Of a stretch of DNA of 11,166 bases, positions 7,832 to 11,166 are shown piece by piece (position 1 is the stretch's first letter; each line of letters opens with the position of its first letter). The stretch comes from Irineochytrium annulatum. Taxonomy: Eukaryota; Chytridiomycota; Chytridiomycetes; Chytridiales; Chytridiaceae. The position numbers were made by a program, and so were the translations under genes. The stretch is taken from NCBI GenBank assembly GCA_027600665.1, contig JADGJL010000997.1, positions 1-11,166 of the forward strand. The letters run 5' to 3'. A model generated the notes under the pieces. That model was given only the letters and a program-made list of their open reading frames with translations. It had not been told where the DNA came from and did no database searches.

Positions 7832-9400
7832 ATGGGAGTCGATGCCCCCGAACGCCGTGCCCTACGTAATGAGATCGAGTCCCGTATCCTGCCGGCTCTG
7901 CCGTCGAAGGTCGGCGACGCGGCCGTTACCGCCGAACCTGCCCAACCCGAGAAGCTGATGGCGGCGGAACCGCCCCGACCCGTCCAGCCTTCCAAGCCCC
8001 CCGCCATCCTCACCAAGGTTCAATCGTCCCCCGACGTCCATGGCCGGCCATCCGCCGTCGTAACGGGCTCCGCCTCGCCGCGTCCTTCCGCCGTCAGGAA
8101 CCTGCTGGCGGGCCACGAGACGTCTCCCTTGCGCCATTCGGTTAGCACGGACTCCTGCCCCAGCACCCCGGGCACGCCGCGCTCCTCCAAGGCCGGCGGG
8201 TCCCCGATGACAAGCAGATACAACCGCCACTCGGCCGCCCAGCGCACGTCCCTCCTCACGGCCGTCGGCACGATCGAGCGCGAGTTCGCCCGCATGCAGC
8301 GCCACCTCGCCAGCGTCCACAGCACCTCCACCGGCACGGGCACCGTCGTGACCTCCAGCCCCACCTCCCCGGCGGCGCCCTCCCACGTCCCCGGCGTCGA
8401 CCGGTACGCCGTTGCCGATTTCGGCTGCTCCACCGGCGCCAACTCCATCCCCGCCCTCGAGGCCATCCTCCGCCTCGCAGGCCCGACGCCGGTCGATTTT
8501 TACCTCGTCGACCTGCCCGGCAACGACTGGGTCTGCACCGCCGACGCCCTCGCCCCACTCGCCGCGTCCCACAACCTCGAGATCGTCCACGAGTTCCCCG
8601 CGCCGGAGCTGCAGTCCACCCTGGACGCGTCCGGCAACAGCGAGGCCGCCGTCCACCAGTCCCGCATCATCATGACGCCCTTCTCCTTCTTCGACGCCGT
8701 CTTCCCGCCCAACACGCTCCACCTGTCCTTCTCCGGCACGGCCATGCACTGGCTCTCCGAGAAGCCCAAGAGCGACGGCCGGTTCGGAGCGGGCGGCGAC
8801 GCCAGGTACCGCTCCCTCGAGAAGGAGAACCCGATCCGGCTGCGGTGGGACACGCTCCAGCAAGGGGACTGGGAGACGCTCATCCGCCTCCGCGCGGGCG
8901 AGCTCATCGAGGGCGGCGCGCTCGTCGTCGTCCTGCCCTGCGACAACCACGAGAGCGACCCGAAGTTCGGCAAGGTGTGCGCGTCGATGCTAGCGGACAC
9001 GGCGGCGGACCTCTGCGCTCGGGGCCTGATGACGGAGGACCAGGTCCGGGAGGTCCCGATGTCGTACTTCCTCCGGAGCAAGGAGGAGATAAAGAGGCCG
9101 TTCAAGACGGCGGGCGCGCTGGAGGGCTGTCACGTGAGGCTGACGGGCCTGGACTTGAGGGTCGTTGAGACGCCTGGTTGCAGGGCCGCGTTGTTGGGCG
9201 ACGCGCCGAAAAAAGAGTTTGCGGAGGGCGTCGTCAACCTGTTTGCGGCGTTCTCGACGAACGTGTGGGAGCAGTGTGGCTTGAGCAAGGAAGTGGTCGG
9301 GCTACTGCTTGACGGGCTGAGGGCTGAGGTCGAAAAGGAGCCCTGGGAGTTCCAGTACCTCCTGTGGCAGGCATACGTGGTTGTTCGGAAGGAGAAATAG
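7832..9400 (+). CDS. SABATH-family carboxyl methyltransferase, intronless
   Basis: A single 1569-bp open frame of 522 residues; the first ATG (7832) is used. From residue 130 it matches the SABATH family, which transfers a methyl group from S-adenosylmethionine to small-molecule carboxylates (or ring N). Motifs: YNRHSAAQ (130-137, equivalent to Y..NS..Q, whose Gln contacts the substrate carboxyl in plant salicylate methyltransferase); VADFGCSTGANSI (194-206, SAM loop); LVDLPGNDW (225-233); FSFFDAVFPPNTLHLSFSGTAMHWLS (284-309, with Trp307 at the substrate carboxylate position); GGALVVVLP (361-369); C-terminal QAYVVVRK strand. Residues 1-126 are Pro/Ser/Ala-rich with SP/TP sites and look disordered. 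A second low-complexity stretch (163-190) is inserted before the SAM loop, where plant enzymes are tighter. No signal peptide. Best known from plants, with scattered fungal and bacterial members. It lacks introns while every other complete gene here has them. The substrate cannot be read from sequence. Confidence 0.87.
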   Translation: MGVDAPERRALRNEIESRILPALPSKVGDAAVTAEPAQPEKLMAAEPPRPVQPSKPPAILTKVQSSPDVHGRPSAVVTGSASPRPSAVRNLLAGHETSPLRHSVSTDSCPSTPGTPRSSKAGGSPMTSRYNRHSAAQRTSLLTAVGTIEREFARMQRHLASVHSTSTGTGTVVTSSPTSPAAPSHVPGVDRYAVADFGCSTGANSIPALEAILRLAGPTPVDFYLVDLPGNDWVCTADALAPLAASHNLEIVHEFPAPELQSTLDASGNSEAAVHQSRIIMTPFSFFDAVFPPNTLHLSFSGTAMHWLSEKPKSDGRFGAGGDARYRSLEKENPIRLRWDTLQQGDWETLIRLRAGELIEGGALVVVLPCDNHESDPKFGKVCASMLADTAADLCARGLMTEDQVREVPMSYFLRSKEEIKRPFKTAGALEGCHVRLTGLDLRVVETPGCRAALLGDAPKKEFAEGVVNLFAAFSTNVWEQCGLSKEVVGLLLDGLRAEVEKEPWEFQYLLWQAYVVVRKEK

Positions 9401-9619
9401 GAGGATTTACCACCTTTCTTTCGAGTCCTTTCTTTCCGTCCCCATTTTTGCTCTCTCCTCTTGATACCTTTCGTTTCCAAGACCCTTTCTTCAATTTTTT
9501 TTTTTTTGTTAGTATGTATCTTACAAAACCATCTTGCCGGTCTACCCTTACCCTGTAATCTAATGTTGTTTAAACGACAATATATCACAACTCGATAATC
9601 AATTTTGGGAAGCCGTCAA
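9401..9619. other. 3' UTR / promoter spacer with imperfect palindrome
   Basis: The stretch after the SABATH stop is pyrimidine-rich (T/C runs to about 9509, with a long T tract at about 9496-9508). No AATAAA is seen. Near the YciI-like gene, a 20-bp inverted repeat centred on GTTTAAAC (9562-9581, 8 of 10 arm positions complementary) adjoins a TATAT stretch (9581-9585) about 35 bp before ATG 9620. The promoter role is inferred from position. Confidence 0.35.
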
Positions 9620-10068
9620 ATGATGCTCTCGCTCATTCGGTTCGTTCCTAGACCACGGCGCTGCTCAGCGCCGTCCCGGACATTCGCGGCCGCCGCAGCA
9701 TGCCGTGATCACTTTATCGTGATCGCCAAGGACGGCAAGGACGCGGGCGCGCTCGATCGGCGGCTCAAGGTGCGCGAGGAGCATCTCGCGAGGAACAAGG
9801 AGAGCTTTGACAAGGGTATAAGCGTGCTGGGCGGCGCGACGCTGGACCCCGAGACTGGGAAAATGTAAGGGGGATATTCTTTCTTCCTTCTTTCTAATTT
9901 GACTATCACCCCGCTACCATACCCAGGAGCGGCTCTGTTCTCATCCTCGATGTCCCAACATTTGAGGACGCGGCGGCCTACGTGCGATCCGACCCGTATG
10001 TCACCGGCGACGTCTGGCGGGACTACGAGATCCTTCCCTTCAAACTCGCTCGCATGCGAAACGACTGA
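9620..10068 (+). CDS. YciI-like domain protein, probably mitochondrial, 2 exons
   Basis: Exons 9620-9864 and 9927-10068 (62-nt intron, GTAAGG..CAG) give 128 residues. The join restores Met at AT|G. After about 30 residues the YciI fold follows: DHFIVIAKDGKDAGALDRRLKVREEHL, a short strand-rich middle, SGSVLILDVPTFEDAAAYVRSDPYVTGDVW and EILPFKLARM. YciI-like proteins are small dimeric ferredoxin-like alpha/beta folds with a conserved His near the first strand (here DHF, about residue 32) and Asp in the DPY motif. The bacterial members' enzymatic role is mostly unproven; some are dehydrochlorinase or muconolactone-isomerase relatives. The N-terminus (MMLSLIRFVPRPRR.., Arg/Ala/Ser-rich, no acidic residue before about residue 31) looks like a mitochondrial presequence. 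The start is the first of two adjacent ATGs. An ATTAAA at 10100-10105 could be its poly(A) signal. Confidence 0.85.
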
Positions 10069-10345
10069 GGATACCGTTGGGAGTTCGTAGGCATCCATTA
10101 TTAAAGAAGATTCCTGGTATTGGAATGAATGTTGGTGAGGCTATCCACGTCTAAATCGTCAATTTCTGATCGGTGACACCAAAGGGTGTTTCGACAGTGA
10201 CTGTTTCGACGGTGGGCAGCGAAAGGTGCGAATTTGCTGGCCCTGTTGCCATTCTGAAGCATTGGGACCTCACTTCCTCACGGCACTTCAGCTCCCACGC
10301 TCGCTGCGTTACCACCTTGCTGGCGTCGACCCGGGTTGACAGGCC
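10069..10345. other. Intergenic spacer between YciI-like and Q-rich genes
   Basis: About 277 bp without a gene. It begins with the YciI-like 3' UTR (variant poly(A) signal ATTAAA at 10100-10105) and continues into the presumed promoter/leader of the Q-rich gene. It holds the direct repeat at 10187-10214 listed separately. No clear TATA box is seen close to ATG 10346. Confidence 0.4.
10187..10214 (+). repeat. Direct 13-bp repeat, 15-bp period
   Basis: TGTTTCGACAGTG (10187-10199) and TGTTTCGACGGTG (10202-10214) differ at one base and are spaced 15 bp start to start, about 1.5 helical turns. They lie about 130-160 bp upstream of the Q-rich gene. They could be paired factor-binding sites or a simple tandem duplication. 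Confidence 0.55.
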
Positions 10346-11166
10346 ATGAGCTCACTCGCCGCCGCTCGGCGGCTCCATCAGCAGCGAAAGCTGCAGCAAC
10401 TGCAGCAGCAGCAGCTCAACCGCGTCGATGCGAAGACAACCAACACGGACGCGACTCTGGACAATCAGCTGCAGTCGTTCCTCGACAAGAACGCCGCCAC
10501 CACCGCGCTGCCCCGCTACGCTGCCAACAAGGTCTTTGTACGCGATGAGCACTCGCTCCCGACCCACTTCCTGCCCACCGTGGCGCCGGCGCCATTGCCG
10601 ACGGCCCTTCTGGAGCCCGAGCCGATGCAGCCGATCCACTACCTGCACCAGGACCAGCAGCAGCCGCCATCGGGCAACACGATGATGCTGATCAGCTCGC
10701 CGGAGAGCATTATCGAGTCCCATTCGGATTTGTTTGCCTGCATTAACATGGCCATCCAGCAGCCATACCAAATACATCGGCAGCAGCAGGATCACATCAA
10801 CTACTTCGAGCGTATCCACCATAACCCCTTGGCCGATGTCATGCTCAACACTCTCGCGCCAGACTCGTTCTCCTACACCGTCGCAACACCTCTTCAGCCT
10901 CCCCGCTTGGACTTCTTCAACTCGACCCCGACAACCTGGTTCGACCACACGCTGCAGGTATCGACCGACTTGGCGTCCTCTATATCATCGCCCACGAGTT
11001 GGTCCGGGACGACGCCGTCCCCGCCTCAGCAAATGTACTACGACTCGATCCTGTCCCAGACCTACCCAACGGCCGCCCAGCCCACACCGCCGCAACCCTT
11101 CGCAGACCCCTTCGCCTGCACCCCTCGGGTGTACAACCCCGCCCCCACAATTGCCGCGGACACGCC
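10346..11166 (+). CDS. Gln/Pro/Ser-rich protein, 5' part (runs off the window)
   Basis: Reading from ATG 10346 the frame stays open to the window end (273 codons plus 2 nt) with no stop. The N-terminus is basic and Gln-rich (RRLHQQRKLQQLQQQQL, residues 9-24). It continues as a low-complexity chain rich in Gln, Pro, Ser, Thr and aromatic residues, e.g. HQDQQQPPSG (101-110), a Tyr/Phe-dotted middle and SSPTSWSGTTPSPPQQ (214-229). No catalytic or DNA-binding motif appears in this part. The composition resembles activation regions of fungal transcription factors, whose DNA-binding domain often lies C-terminal, but nothing here proves this. No intron is needed. A possible GTATCG donor after Leu-Gln (about 10956) is ignored because the frame continues. 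Codon choice ending in C/G supports real coding over the antisense frame. Confidence 0.65.
   Translation, partial: MSSLAAARRLHQQRKLQQLQQQQLNRVDAKTTNTDATLDNQLQSFLDKNAATTALPRYAANKVFVRDEHSLPTHFLPTVAPAPLPTALLEPEPMQPIHYLHQDQQQPPSGNTMMLISSPESIIESHSDLFACINMAIQQPYQIHRQQQDHINYFERIHHNPLADVMLNTLAPDSFSYTVATPLQPPRLDFFNSTPTTWFDHTLQVSTDLASSISSPTSWSGTTPSPPQQMYYDSILSQTYPTAAQPTPPQPFADPFACTPRVYNPAPTIAADT

Noticed and set aside
7862..8950. 362-codon open frame on the minus strand
   Set aside because: It is antisense to the SABATH gene, of Gly/Arg/Ala/Val-rich composition expected from reading GC-rich codons backwards, and shows no recognisable motif.
9496..9508. T tract as a transcription terminator
   Set aside because: A T-run alone does not define an RNA polymerase II 3' end, and no tRNA or 5S gene precedes it that would make it a polymerase III terminator.
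10352..10948. 198-codon open frame on the minus strand with Leu/Val runs
   Set aside because: The Leu/Gln-type runs are the reverse reading of CAG repeats. The plus-strand frame is longer, starts with ATG and stays open to the window end.

Overview
The window reads as nuclear DNA of a compact, moderately GC-rich fungal genome, perhaps an early-diverging (zoosporic) fungus. The lineage is an inference. Supporting signs are tightly packed genes on both strands, short introns (about 40-90 nt, one of 212 nt) with GT..AG ends, and eukaryotic housekeeping proteins that can be rebuilt exon by exon at matching splice phases: eIF2D and the nucleoporin SEH1. No rRNA, tRNA, CRISPR array or transposon was found.

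Layout: (1) 63-2247 (+), a complete seven-exon eIF2D-type translation factor. (2) 2248-2549, an AT-rich 3'-to-3' spacer between convergent genes. (3) 2550-3626 (-), a three-exon cytochrome b561-type membrane protein. (4) 3843-5552 (-), a nine-exon SEH1-type WD40 protein. (5) 5553-5640, a compact divergent promoter. (6) 5641-7240 (+), a four-exon, unusually short XRN-family 5'-3' exoribonuclease of 461 residues with all recognisable catalytic acidic positions kept. (7) 7241-7831, a spacer with a bZIP-type site. (8) 7832-9400 (+), an intronless SABATH-type carboxyl methyltransferase with a long low-complexity N-terminus. (9) 9620-10068 (+), a two-exon YciI-like protein with a probable mitochondrial presequence. 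(10) 10069-10345, a spacer with a 15-bp-period direct repeat. (11) 10346 to the window end (+), the 5' part of a Gln/Pro/Ser-rich protein that could be a transcription regulator.

The genes do not form an obvious pathway. eIF2D (post-termination ribosome recycling and reinitiation), SEH1 (nuclear pore and GATOR2/SEA complex) and the XRN-like nuclease (RNA turnover) are RNA and housekeeping functions. The b561 protein, SABATH enzyme and YciI-like protein look metabolic. The most unusual genes are the minimal XRN and the intronless SABATH methyltransferase. A uORF stop-start arrangement just upstream of eIF2D is suggestive, because that protein itself acts in reinitiation. All exon boundaries come from reading the sequence by eye, with splice consensus, phase and family similarity as guides.
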